DNA from: Ruminococcus sp.
Lineage (GTDB): Bacteria > Bacillota > Clostridia > Oscillospirales > Ruminococcaceae
DNA: 10,055 nucleotides
Assembly: GCA_019417865.1 (NCBI GenBank)
Contig: DYCW01000153.1
Span: forward strand, 1 to 10,055
Direction: 5' to 3'
In this document: piece by piece, positions 1-6,301 of the stretch
Position numbering within the stretch: position 1 is the stretch's first letter
Layout of the letters: each line of letters starts with the position of its first letter
The notes under the pieces: model-generated
The model's database searches: none
The model's input: the letters and a program-made list of their open reading frames with translations, nothing else
Told to the model about the DNA's origin: nothing
Translations under genes and position numbers: made by a program

Positions 1-54
1 GATGCTTTGTACAAGAAAGCAGCTTTTTGGGTTCTGTTATCGTTTATTCTTTGA
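1..54 (+). CDS. possible 3' tail of an upstream + strand gene
   Basis: Frame 1 is open from the window edge and reads DALYKKAAFWVLLSFIL before a TGA at 52-54. It is followed 25 bp later by a strong hairpin with a T-run in the + direction, which is where a gene end would be expected. Frame 2 is also open to a TGA at 71-73, so the reading frame is not certain. Too little is visible to name a product. The call rests mainly on the + oriented terminator that follows. Confidence 0.22.
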   Translation, partial: DALYKKAAFWVLLSFIL

Positions 55-79
55 CTGGAAAGGCAGCAATTGAAAAAGC

Positions 80-126
80 AAAACTGCCTTGTCAGCATAA
101 CTGATACAAACAGGGCAGTTTTTTCT
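80..126. terminator. bidirectional intrinsic terminator
   Basis: AAAACTGCC (80-88) pairs exactly with GGCAGTTTT (114-122). An inner TCAG/CTGA stem (92-95 with 101-104) extends the hairpin. The + strand continues into a T-run, and the - strand reads TTTTGCTTTTTC after the stem. It lies 32 bp past the stop codon of the - strand leucine-rich-repeat gene and probably also ends a + strand gene entering from the left. Confidence 0.8.
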
Positions 127-153
127 CTATTTCATACTACAAAATAACAGATC

Positions 154-1902
154 TTACACCTCATCCCAAAACGGATCCAAATTTGCAGACTTTCTTGCAT
201 AGTAGGTCAAAATAGATACGGCATCTTCTACTGTAATGGCTCCATTCTGATCAATGTCCCCCAGTCTGATATTCTCAAACAGGCTATCCGTCTCCGGCTG
301 CAAACCAGCGGATTTCTTTGCATAGTAATTCAGCACCAAAACAGCATCGGAAACAGAAATAACATCATCCCCGTTCACATCTCCGATGACATCAGCAATG
401 CCCAGCGAAACAAAATTCATGTTATAACTGTTTGCAAAAGCAGCCGCTCTGGAATTGCTGTGTGCATGGATGGTAATATCACGCCAACGCCAAAGAATCC
501 CTCTCAGTCTACAATATGGATTTTCGACGATCAAATCCGTCAAATTTTCACAATCATAAATGGCATCTTCCTCTACAATTTTTACGCTCTCCGGCAATGT
601 GATGGACGCCAAACGATTGGCAGAAAAAGCATAGGGGCAAATTATCTTCACGCCATCTGGTACCACATATTCTGTTCCTGCCTTTCCGCTTGGATAATAT
701 AGCAACATGGTCTGGTCTGCATTATATATCACACCATCCACCAGTACGTAATTTGCATTGTCCGGTGCCATTTCTATGTTTGCCAGTTTTTCACACATCC
801 CAAAGGAAGAGCCTTCCATGGTCTGTACCGCTGCCGGAATAGAAATGAATTCCAAAGAAGAACAGTACATAAATGCTTTTGCTCCGATTGCAGTCAATGT
901 TTCCGGAAATGTAATCGCAGACAACGCCGAACACTGATAAAACGCATTGTCCCCGATGGTTTCCAGACCGTCAGGAAGGGTCACGCTTGTCAAACTGGTA
1001 CAGTCGGAAAATGTACTTTCTTCAATGGCTGTTATTCCGTCCGGAATGACGGCTTCCTTCATTTGTGCACAGCCGGAAAAAGCACTTGCTCCAATTGTTT
1101 GTACGCGGCTCGGAATCGTAAGATCTTCCAGCAACCCACAACCATGAAATGCACTTTCACCAATTTCTGTAACACCATCCGGAATTGTCGCTTCTGTCAG
1201 GGCAGCACAGTCACTAAACGCACCCGCTCCGATAGAAGTCACCGTACTGGGAATGCTGACTGTCTCCAATCCCTTACAATTCGCAAATGTATTGGCTGCC
1301 ACCTCTGTAATGCCTTCAGGAATATCAAAAGCAGTAACAGCAGTCCCGCTGAATGCCTCTTCTCCGATAAAGGTGATTGTGCTGGGGATATCAATGTTCT
1401 GTAATGATCCACATCCCTGAAATACACCTGCTTCCAATGCTGTGATCCCTTCTGGAATATTGATCGTTGTCAAAGCAGAACACCCTGCAAAAGCAGAACT
1501 GCCAATACTAGTCACACCATCCGGCAGCGTAATAGACTGCAAGGATTTGCAAGTAGAAAATGCTCCATTTTTAATAGTTGTCACACTGTCTGGAAGTACA
1601 ATAGATGTGACATTATCCTCTTTGTCAAAGGCGTTAGAAGCGATGCTGGTAACCGGCAAACCTTCGATGGTGTCCGGCAAGACAATATCCGTGGTAGCTG
1701 CTTCGGAAAAGCCAGTCAGTTCAATCGTATTATCCGATGTCACCTGATATTTTAGAACCATATCATCTGTGAGATACGGTTTTGCTGAGGCAGTGAGATG
1801 AATCGCAGGCATACTTTTCTGCAAAAGTCCCGCCGCACTGCTTCCAGCCAAACAAACAACTGCTGTCAGGGCAGCCAAAAATTTTTTTGTTCCACTTTTC
1901 AT
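154..1902 (-). CDS. secreted BspA-like leucine-rich-repeat protein with C-terminal dockerin
   Basis: This 582-residue protein starts at MKSGTKKFLAAL; the ATG is preceded by GGAGG with 8-nt spacing. A basic and then hydrophobic signal peptide covers about residues 1-25. Twelve consecutive LRR_5/BspA-type repeats of about 23 residues follow (pattern xxIxIPxxVxxIGxxAFxxCxxL). After them come an island (VLVDGVIYNADQ) and further repeats of the kind seen in BspA proteins. The C-terminal 70 residues form a two-repeat type I dockerin: GDVNGDDVISVSDAV and GDIDQNGAITVEDAV. Each repeat keeps the calcium-loop residues at positions 1, 3, 5 and 12. The family fact is that dockerins bind cohesins on scaffoldins, so the protein is probably exported and docked on a cell-surface or cellulosome-like complex. 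There is no catalytic domain and no LPXTG anchor. The role (adhesion or substrate/partner binding) is inferred. Confidence 0.93.
   Translation of the reverse strand: MKSGTKKFLAALTAVVCLAGSSAAGLLQKSMPAIHLTASAKPYLTDDMVLKYQVTSDNTIELTGFSEAATTDIVLPDTIEGLPVTSIASNAFDKEDNVTSIVLPDSVTTIKNGAFSTCKSLQSITLPDGVTSIGSSAFAGCSALTTINIPEGITALEAGVFQGCGSLQNIDIPSTITFIGEEAFSGTAVTAFDIPEGITEVAANTFANCKGLETVSIPSTVTSIGAGAFSDCAALTEATIPDGVTEIGESAFHGCGLLEDLTIPSRVQTIGASAFSGCAQMKEAVIPDGITAIEESTFSDCTSLTSVTLPDGLETIGDNAFYQCSALSAITFPETLTAIGAKAFMYCSSLEFISIPAAVQTMEGSSFGMCEKLANIEMAPDNANYVLVDGVIYNADQTMLLYYPSGKAGTEYVVPDGVKIICPYAFSANRLASITLPESVKIVEEDAIYDCENLTDLIVENPYCRLRGILWRWRDITIHAHSNSRAAAFANSYNMNFVSLGIADVIGDVNGDDVISVSDAVLVLNYYAKKSAGLQPETDSLFENIRLGDIDQNGAITVEDAVSILTYYARKSANLDPFWDEV
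784..1608 (-). repeat. block of twelve tandem leucine-rich repeats, period 69 bp
   Basis: Twelve in-frame repeat units lie back to back without insertions, from TSIVLPDSVTTI to EFISIPAAVQTM. Eleven units are 23 residues long. The fourth (QNIDIPSTITFIGEE...) is 22 residues and lacks the conserved Cys near its end. DNA identity between units is moderate, so the array is old and unlikely to be unstable. Confidence 0.9.
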
Positions 1903-1953
1903 AATAGTATCCTCCTTTTTATTTTCCCTATTTTGCAATGTGACGCATTTTTG

Positions 1954-2000
1954 GTATACAACAAAAAGAAAAATTTATTTTCTTACTGTCTTGTGCATAC
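1954..2000 (-). promoter_or_regulatory. long hairpin in the 5' leader of the leucine-rich-repeat gene
   Basis: On the - strand, GTATGCACAA pairs (with one wobble and one bulge) with TTGTTGTATAC. Inside this, AAGAAAA pairs with TTTTCTT around a 5-nt TAAAT loop. The hairpin sits between the promoter and the ribosome binding site. No U-run follows it, so it is not a classic terminator. A regulatory or mRNA-stability role is inferred. Confidence 0.45.
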
Positions 2001-2007
2001 TTAGCAT
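1975..2007 (-). CDS. possible 10-codon leader peptide
   Basis: The - strand has AAAGGTGAG (2010-2018), 2 nt and then ATG, encoding MLSMHKTVRK and a TAA. The ribosome binding site is better than chance, and the ORF lies inside the leader transcribed from the promoter at 2050-2078. Its 3' half overlaps the 5' arm of the leader hairpin. Peptide production is not shown, and a chance ORF is possible. Confidence 0.3.
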   Translation of the reverse strand: MLSMHKTVRK

Positions 2008-2049
2008 GTCTCACCTTTATTGCAAATAAAAGACTATTGAACAATTTTT

Positions 2050-2078
2050 ATTATATCACTTTAATAAAATAATGTCAA
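2050..2078 (-). promoter_or_regulatory. sigma-A promoter of the leucine-rich-repeat gene
   Basis: On the - strand, TTGACA (2078-2073) is followed by a 17-bp spacer and TATAAT (2055-2050). Both boxes match consensus exactly. The expected start of transcription is near 2043, giving a leader of about 140 nt before the ATG at 1902. Confidence 0.9.
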
Positions 2079-2119
2079 CCCCTTTTCCATAAAAAAATGT
2101 AATCTTCTACAAAAAGTAA

Positions 2120-2158
2120 CGTCCTGTTTGTATATTTTGCACAGGCAGGACGCATTTT
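2120..2158. terminator. hairpin terminator downstream of the dockerin remnant
   Basis: CGTCCTG (2120-2126) pairs with CAGGACG (2146-2152) around a 19-nt loop. The - strand continues TTACTTTTTG and the + strand CATTTTTCC, so it could act either way. It lies 66 bp past the stop codon of the orphan dockerin repeat and may be the terminator of the lost gene. Confidence 0.6.
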
Positions 2159-2218
2159 TCCGGATATTTTGGATTTCATCCACTCTAAGCATACAACAAG
2201 AATATGCAGTCCGACAAA

Positions 2219-2290
2219 TTATCCTACATAATAGAGCAAAATAGCGATTGCATCTTCCACAGAAACAACACCATTCCGATTGCCGTCACC
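2219..2290 (-). pseudogene. orphan dockerin repeat, remnant of a lost dockerin-protein gene
   Basis: The - strand encodes GDGNRNGVVSVEDAIAILLYYVG and a TAA stop. This is a complete calcium-binding dockerin repeat, with D/N/N at loop positions 1, 3 and 5 and D at position 12. It resembles the second repeat of the neighbouring leucine-rich-repeat protein (GDIDQNGAITVEDAVSILTYY). The frame stays open only to a TAA about 15 codons upstream, and no start codon or ribosome binding site is seen. A hairpin terminator follows on the same strand. The simplest reading is the 3' end of a dockerin gene whose body was deleted. DNA similarity to the neighbour's repeat is only moderate, so a recent local duplication is unlikely. 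Confidence 0.7.
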
Positions 2291-2362
2291 AGTATATTCA
2301 GTAAAAGATGTACTATATAGATTTTACAAAAAATACTGCCAATCTTATCTGTGTCATAACAA

Positions 2363-2402
2363 AAGAGCTGTTGCACCAAATGCAATCGGTGCAGCAGCTC
2401 TT
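2363..2402 (-). terminator. htpG intrinsic terminator
   Basis: AAGAGCTGTTGCACC (2363-2377) pairs with GGTGCAGCAGCTCTT (2388-2402) around a 10-nt loop. That is 15 bp with a single T-G wobble. The - strand then reads TTTTGTTATG. It lies about 90 nt past the htpG stop. The + side also has a T-run (TTGTTTTTCG), so it may be bidirectional. Confidence 0.85.
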
Positions 2403-2491
2403 GTTTTTCGTTTTCATATTTTAACACGCATTCGATGATTGCATACCATCACCGTCCAGCAGATAAAACCTGTTCTTCAAACGCACGTTAT

Positions 2492-4390
2492 TTAGCCTTC
2501 CATCAACTCACAAATCAGGTTAGAGAATGCCACCGGATCTTCAATCGGCATACCTTCAATTAACAATGCCTGATTGTACAGCAGCTGACTGTACTTGCCC
2601 AGCTTTTCTTCATCACTCTCTGCCAGTGTTTGCAGCTTCTGGTAGATGGCATGTTCCGGATTCAACTCCAGTACAGTCTGTGCCTGCACCGGCTGGTCCA
2701 CACCTGGCATTGCATTCAACGTCTTTGCCATTTCCATAGACAAATCGCCTTCATTGCTCAGGCAAACCGGATGGGACTTCAGACGACCAGACAACTTCAC
2801 CTTGCCAACCTTGCCTTCCAATGCCTTCTGCATCTTCTCCAACATATCCTTGCTGGCAGTTTCCTTTTCCTCCAGAGCCTTCTTCTCCTCTTCACTCTCC
2901 AGATTCAGGTCATTGGCAGAAACCGACTTGAACTCCTTCTCCTTGTACTTCATCAGCATCTTGATGGCAAATTCATCCACATTGTCCGTAAAGTACAGAA
3001 TTTCATAGCCCTTATCCTTGACCAGTTCCGTCTGCGGCAGTGCTTCGATTCTGGCAATGCTCTCACCGCACGCATAATAAATACAGGTCTGACCTTCCGG
3101 CATCCGGTCTACATATTCTGCCAGACTGGTCAGCTTCTGATCCTTGGAAGAGGTGAACAACAGCAGATCTTGCAACAGATCCTTATGCATCCCATAATCC
3201 GAATAAACGCCATATTTCAGCTGCAAACCAAATGCCTGATAGAACTTCTCGTACTGTTCCCGATCATTCTTCATCATCCGGCTGAGTTCATTTTTAATGG
3301 TTCGCTCAATGCTCTTTGCAATCAAACGCATTTGTGCATCATGCTGGAGCATTTCACGGGAAATGTTCAGGGAAACGTCTTCGGAATCAACCAGCCCCTT
3401 GACAAAACTGAAGTAATCCGGCAACAGGTCTTCGCAGCGATCCATAATCAGCACGCCGTTTGCATACAACTGCAAGCCCTTTTCATATTCCTTGGAATAA
3501 TAGTTGAACGGTGCCCGCTCTGGAATATACAGCAGGGCATCATAAGTAACAGTGCCCTCATTGTGAATCAGTGCATGGTGCAGCGGATTGCTGTAGTCGT
3601 TAAACTTGTCCTTATAGAAGTTATTGTAGTCATCATCCGTCAGCTCGCTCTTGTTTTTCTTCCAGATCGGTGTCATGCTGTTCAGGGTGACCTTCTCGAT
3701 ATATTCCTCGTATTCGTCAGAGTCCTCTTTCTTTCTGGATTTCTTCATATCCATCCGAATCGGGAAGCGAATATAATCGCTGTAACGCTTGATCAATGAC
3801 TGAATGCGGTACTGATTCAGGAAATCGCTGTACTTTTCTGCTCCTTCTTCCTTGTCTTCTTCATCTGGCAGAATTTCCAATGTGATTTCTGTTCCGACTG
3901 TTTCCTTATCACATTCATCAATGGTATAGCCGTCTGTTCCCTCAGACTGCCATACATATGCCTTATCTGCACCAAATGCCTTAGATTTTACAGTAACACG
4001 GCTGGCTACCATAAAGGCAGAATAGAAACCAACACCAAATTGACCAATAATCTGATGGTCATCTTCCATCTGATTTTCACTCTTGAACTGCAAGGAGCCA
4101 CTGTTCGCAATTGTGCCCAGATGTTCCTCCAGCTCTTCCTTTGTCATACCAATTCCATTGTCTTTGATCGTCAGCGTGCGTTCTGCCTCATCCGGAATGA
4201 TGTCGATCGCAAAATCAGACTTCTTCATATCAATGCTGTCATCTGTCAGAGAGCGAAAATACAGCTTGTCAATGGCATCGCTGGCGTTGGAAATCAACTC
4301 CCGCAGAAAGATTTCCTTATGTGTATAAATCGAATGAATCATCAAATCCAAGAGCCGCTTGGATTCCGCTTTAAACTGTTTCTGTTCCAT
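2492..4390 (-). CDS. htpG: molecular chaperone HtpG (Hsp90)
   Basis: The product is a 632-residue cytosolic ATP-dependent chaperone of the Hsp90 family, normal in length for bacterial HtpG. The N-terminal GHKL ATPase domain shows E31 and N35 in FLRELISNASDAIDK, the adenine-binding D77 in DNGIGM, then GTIANSGS and the lid/glycine motif GQFGVGFYSAF. The middle domain carries the conserved LNISREMLQ segment (Arg near residue 345). The C-terminal dimerisation region is complete. The ATG at 4390 matches the family start, although only a weak GGGATTGG lies directly before it. The gene is monocistronic by layout: its own promoter and an exact CIRCE operator upstream, a strong terminator downstream. 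Control by the HrcA repressor, with induction on heat or protein-folding stress, is inferred from the CIRCE. Confidence 0.98.
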   Translation of the reverse strand: MEQKQFKAESKRLLDLMIHSIYTHKEIFLRELISNASDAIDKLYFRSLTDDSIDMKKSDFAIDIIPDEAERTLTIKDNGIGMTKEELEEHLGTIANSGSLQFKSENQMEDDHQIIGQFGVGFYSAFMVASRVTVKSKAFGADKAYVWQSEGTDGYTIDECDKETVGTEITLEILPDEEDKEEGAEKYSDFLNQYRIQSLIKRYSDYIRFPIRMDMKKSRKKEDSDEYEEYIEKVTLNSMTPIWKKNKSELTDDDYNNFYKDKFNDYSNPLHHALIHNEGTVTYDALLYIPERAPFNYYSKEYEKGLQLYANGVLIMDRCEDLLPDYFSFVKGLVDSEDVSLNISREMLQHDAQMRLIAKSIERTIKNELSRMMKNDREQYEKFYQAFGLQLKYGVYSDYGMHKDLLQDLLLFTSSKDQKLTSLAEYVDRMPEGQTCIYYACGESIARIEALPQTELVKDKGYEILYFTDNVDEFAIKMLMKYKEKEFKSVSANDLNLESEEEKKALEEKETASKDMLEKMQKALEGKVGKVKLSGRLKSHPVCLSNEGDLSMEMAKTLNAMPGVDQPVQAQTVLELNPEHAIYQKLQTLAESDEEKLGKYSQLLYNQALLIEGMPIEDPVAFSNLICELMEG

Positions 4391-4401
4391 ATACCAATCC
4401 C

Positions 4402-4419
4402 GACTGCGTTACCGCAGCC
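4402..4419 (-). promoter_or_regulatory. GNRA-type hairpin in the htpG 5' UTR
   Basis: On the - strand GGCTGCG (4419-4413), a GTAA loop and CGCAGTC (4408-4402) form a 7-bp stem with one G-T wobble. It lies between a good Shine-Dalgarno sequence (AGAAGGGAG, upstream) and the start codon, 11 nt before the ATG. Confidence 0.5.
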
Positions 4420-4433
4420 GCTCCCTTCTGAAA

Positions 4434-4460
4434 TTAGCACTCACATCACCAGAGTGCTAA
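4434..4460. promoter_or_regulatory. CIRCE operator (HrcA binding site)
   Basis: TTAGCACTC (4434-4442), nine bases, then GAGTGCTAA (4452-4460). Both arms and the spacer length match the CIRCE consensus exactly. It overlaps or directly follows the predicted htpG transcription start, the usual place for HrcA repression. Confidence 0.96.
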
Positions 4461-4464
4461 CACT

Positions 4465-4492
4465 ATTATAGCACTCGTGCTAAATCCGTCAA
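4465..4492 (-). promoter_or_regulatory. htpG sigma-A promoter with CIRCE-like palindrome in the spacer
   Basis: On the - strand TTGACG (4492-4487), a 16-bp spacer and TATAAT (4470-4465). The spacer contains TAGCAC-GA-GTGCTA (4469-4482), which repeats the CIRCE arms without the central spacer. The predicted start site is near 4458, inside the CIRCE. Confidence 0.88.
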
Positions 4493-4520
4493 GGCGTTTT
4501 TTCAATTATTTACAGTTTGT

Positions 4521-5162
4521 TTACAAATGAAATGCTTGGAAATACCTCGTACAGGTAGAACCATCTACGACCGTCACCGTCCCATTCAACCATTTCAAAT
4601 GTTCCCTTAATTTATTCTGTATTCGACGCATAATCATTTTTTTGCTTCGGGTTTGGGAATCAAAATTTCCCTCTAAAAATAAAATGACATGCAGCGTCAA
4701 GGGTTCTTTTTTCAATTTCCCCCATTTCTTCCAATAACAATCATAAATTTGTGTATCCAACTCTATTCTTCCGGAATATGTAGCTGCTCCTGCCATACAG
4801 GCAACCGTAGAAGCAACTTTTTTTGCAACTTCTATGTCAAAGGAATCTTCCATGCGAATCAAGCAATGTTCTGCCCTCAATATGCTTTCCATTTCATTAT
4901 AATTTGGAGTTTTATCAAGAATGGATTTTTTATGTTGTTCCAAGTTGGTATCGGTACGCCAGATATTTTCCGACTCATATCCGGTACAATTTTTCACTTC
5001 AATTAGCATCAAGCGATCTTTTGTCAGCACGATAAAATCAACACCTTTTCCTTCCGGCATTCTTTCTGCAAAAGAATCACGATAAAATTTTGTATCATCA
5101 AATTTCATTGCAGCTGCATCCGCTCCAAAATCGAATTGCAGACTTCCTTCTGTCATGATCAT
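4521..5162 (-). CDS. PD-(D/E)xK nuclease-like protein coupled to the ATPase
   Basis: This is a 213-residue soluble protein. Residues 40-58 read GVDFIVLTKDRLMLIEVKN: an Asp (D42), a beta-strand and E55-V-K57. This is the core pattern of the PD-(D/E)xK nuclease fold, though assignment from one motif is tentative. The remainder has a charged helical middle and no membrane segment or signal peptide. The start ATG overlaps the ATPase stop as ATGA, and a GAGG lies 8 nt upstream, so the two proteins are very likely made together and work together. The gene ends 29 bp before the htpG -35 box with no terminator between. I do not recognise a named family. A DNA or RNA nuclease effector activated by the ATPase is the leading inference. 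Confidence 0.75.
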   Translation of the reverse strand: MIMTEGSLQFDFGADAAAMKFDDTKFYRDSFAERMPEGKGVDFIVLTKDRLMLIEVKNCTGYESENIWRTDTNLEQHKKSILDKTPNYNEMESILRAEHCLIRMEDSFDIEVAKKVASTVACMAGAATYSGRIELDTQIYDCYWKKWGKLKKEPLTLHVILFLEGNFDSQTRSKKMIMRRIQNKLREHLKWLNGTVTVVDGSTCTRYFQAFHL

Positions 5163-6229
5163 GGCATCATCCTCAATTCCCTGTCATAGAGTGCATCAAA
5201 TTCCTCCATAATCGCATTGTGCTGTATATTCTCCAACGAATCTCCTACTTCTAATTGAATATTCTGTTTTCCATCTGCTTCTGTTTGTTGAAACAGAGAA
5301 AAGAATCGAATATCCACATTTTTAGGATTTGCCTTTGGATAAGCGGTCATGAGTTGAAATGCCTGCTGAATAAAATAGCTGTGCGTTGCAATAAAAATCT
5401 GAACACCCATTTTTGCCAATTCTGCGAGCATTTGTGTGACATGGTAAATCATTTTTGGATTCATATTAGATTCCGGTTCATCCCAAAATAGAATAGACTG
5501 GGAATTCAAACTGCCGGAAAGAATCAAATACATGATAGTAGAAAGTTTTCGATAGCCTTCTGATACAAGCCCCATTTCAAATTCTCCGCCATTTTTCTTT
5601 AAATAAAAATGATTATCTTTTTGTACAATGCTGCCATCTACGATATTTTGAAGCTCAGAAAGAACACTTTTTTGCTCTTTTGTATTTGCTCCTTTCTTTA
5701 AAGGGCGTAATAATAGCTTTGCCAAATCATAGTAAGTTTCGTCAAACTCAATGTGAAATTCATCATATAAGGATGTAAAATTTCCAGTAGCTGAAATAAT
5801 CTCCTTTGGCGGAATATAAATTGGTGTAAATGGTTCTATATCACTTTTCAAAATCGCATTCATATCAATTCCATTAACCTGTCGATTCCCAAATCCAAAT
5901 GATAATTTATCCTGTTGCTCCAAAAGAATTTCTACTTGTGTACGATTACTCCCCTGTTTTCTTCCAACCAGTCGTCCAATTGCATCCCGTTCTGGTCGAA
6001 ACACACCTGTCACTTTTTGAACCAAATGCTTTTGAAATGGTTCTTTAAAGATTGTTTGTTTTTGATTCATGCTATCTGAAATGGCTTTGGCAGAAGCATA
6101 GAGGATTTTTAAAATGGCTGTTTTCCCAGTAGAGTTTTCCCCAAAGATTAAATTGATCCCATCGGAAAACGGCATGGAAAGCGAATGAAATATCATAAAA
6201 TTTTCTAATTCTACCTGCTTTATTTTCAA
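5159..6229 (-). CDS. AAA family ATPase, OLD/RecF-like, without nuclease domain
   Basis: This 356-residue ABC-type ATPase resembles the AAA_15/AAA_21 (OLD-like) group. Walker A is GENSTGKT (residues 30-37), the signature-like motif is VSEGYRKLS (S223-E224-G225), Walker B is ILFWDEPES (D250, E251) and the switch His is ATHSYF (H283). The chain ends about 70 residues after the switch His, so the TOPRIM nuclease domain of true OLD proteins is absent. The likely start is TTG at 6229 with AAAGGTGA upstream. The in-frame ATG at 6301 lies before the gene's own -35 box and cannot be transcribed from it. It is first in a two-gene operon with the nuclease-like gene (ATGA overlap). Its AT content is well above that of htpG and glgP, consistent with horizontal transfer. 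Such pairs are common in defence modules; the function here is inferred. Confidence 0.85.
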   Translation of the reverse strand: MKIKQVELENFMIFHSLSMPFSDGINLIFGENSTGKTAILKILYASAKAISDSMNQKQTIFKEPFQKHLVQKVTGVFRPERDAIGRLVGRKQGSNRTQVEILLEQQDKLSFGFGNRQVNGIDMNAILKSDIEPFTPIYIPPKEIISATGNFTSLYDEFHIEFDETYYDLAKLLLRPLKKGANTKEQKSVLSELQNIVDGSIVQKDNHFYLKKNGGEFEMGLVSEGYRKLSTIMYLILSGSLNSQSILFWDEPESNMNPKMIYHVTQMLAELAKMGVQIFIATHSYFIQQAFQLMTAYPKANPKNVDIRFFSLFQQTEADGKQNIQLEVGDSLENIQHNAIMEEFDALYDRELRMMP

Positions 6230-6266
6230 GAAAATCACCTTTCTTTCTGTCGTATTGACTACTATT

Positions 6267-6295
6267 ATTATATCGTTATGCTTTCCAAAAGTCAA
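6267..6295 (-). promoter_or_regulatory. sigma-A promoter of the ATPase-nuclease operon
   Basis: On the - strand TTGACT (6295-6290), a 17-bp spacer and TATAAT (6272-6267). The expected start near 6260 gives a leader of about 30 nt with AAAGGTGA before the TTG start at 6229. The near-consensus boxes suggest the pair is transcribed constitutively. Confidence 0.85.
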
Positions 6296-6301
6296 CCACA
6301 T

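Noticed and set aside
5..20. CTTTGTACAAGAAAGC matches the core of a Gateway cloning attB2 site, and the frame reads LYKKA like a Gateway linker.
   Set aside because: The match stops after about 16 bases, the flanks do not continue as vector sequence, and the downstream DNA looks like native chromosome with a normal terminator. Probably chance, though a short match of this length deserves a check of the contig join.
1903..1938. Twelve-codon N-terminal extension of the leucine-rich-repeat protein from an upstream ATG at 1938.
   Set aside because: The GGAGG lies between this ATG and MKSGTKKF, and the extension would bury the signal peptide.
2224..2427. A 67-codon - strand open frame.
   Set aside because: It runs through the htpG terminator hairpin and overlaps the dockerin remnant in a different frame. 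It has no ribosome binding site and an implausible composition.
2415..2465. The - strand reads LLDGDGMQSSNAC just past htpG, hinting at another dockerin remnant.
   Set aside because: Only the DGDG resembles a calcium loop. The rest of the dockerin pattern is absent and the stretch is too short to support it.
2630..3799. A 389-codon open frame antisense to htpG.
   Set aside because: htpG is unmistakable on the other strand. The antisense product is rich in His, Gln and Leu, as expected for a codon-shadow frame.
6230..6301. ATG at 6301 as the start of the ATPase.
   Set aside because: It lies upstream of the -35 box of the TTGACT-N17-TATAAT promoter, has no ribosome binding site, and the conserved N-terminus (MKIKQVELENF) begins at the TTG with a good Shine-Dalgarno.
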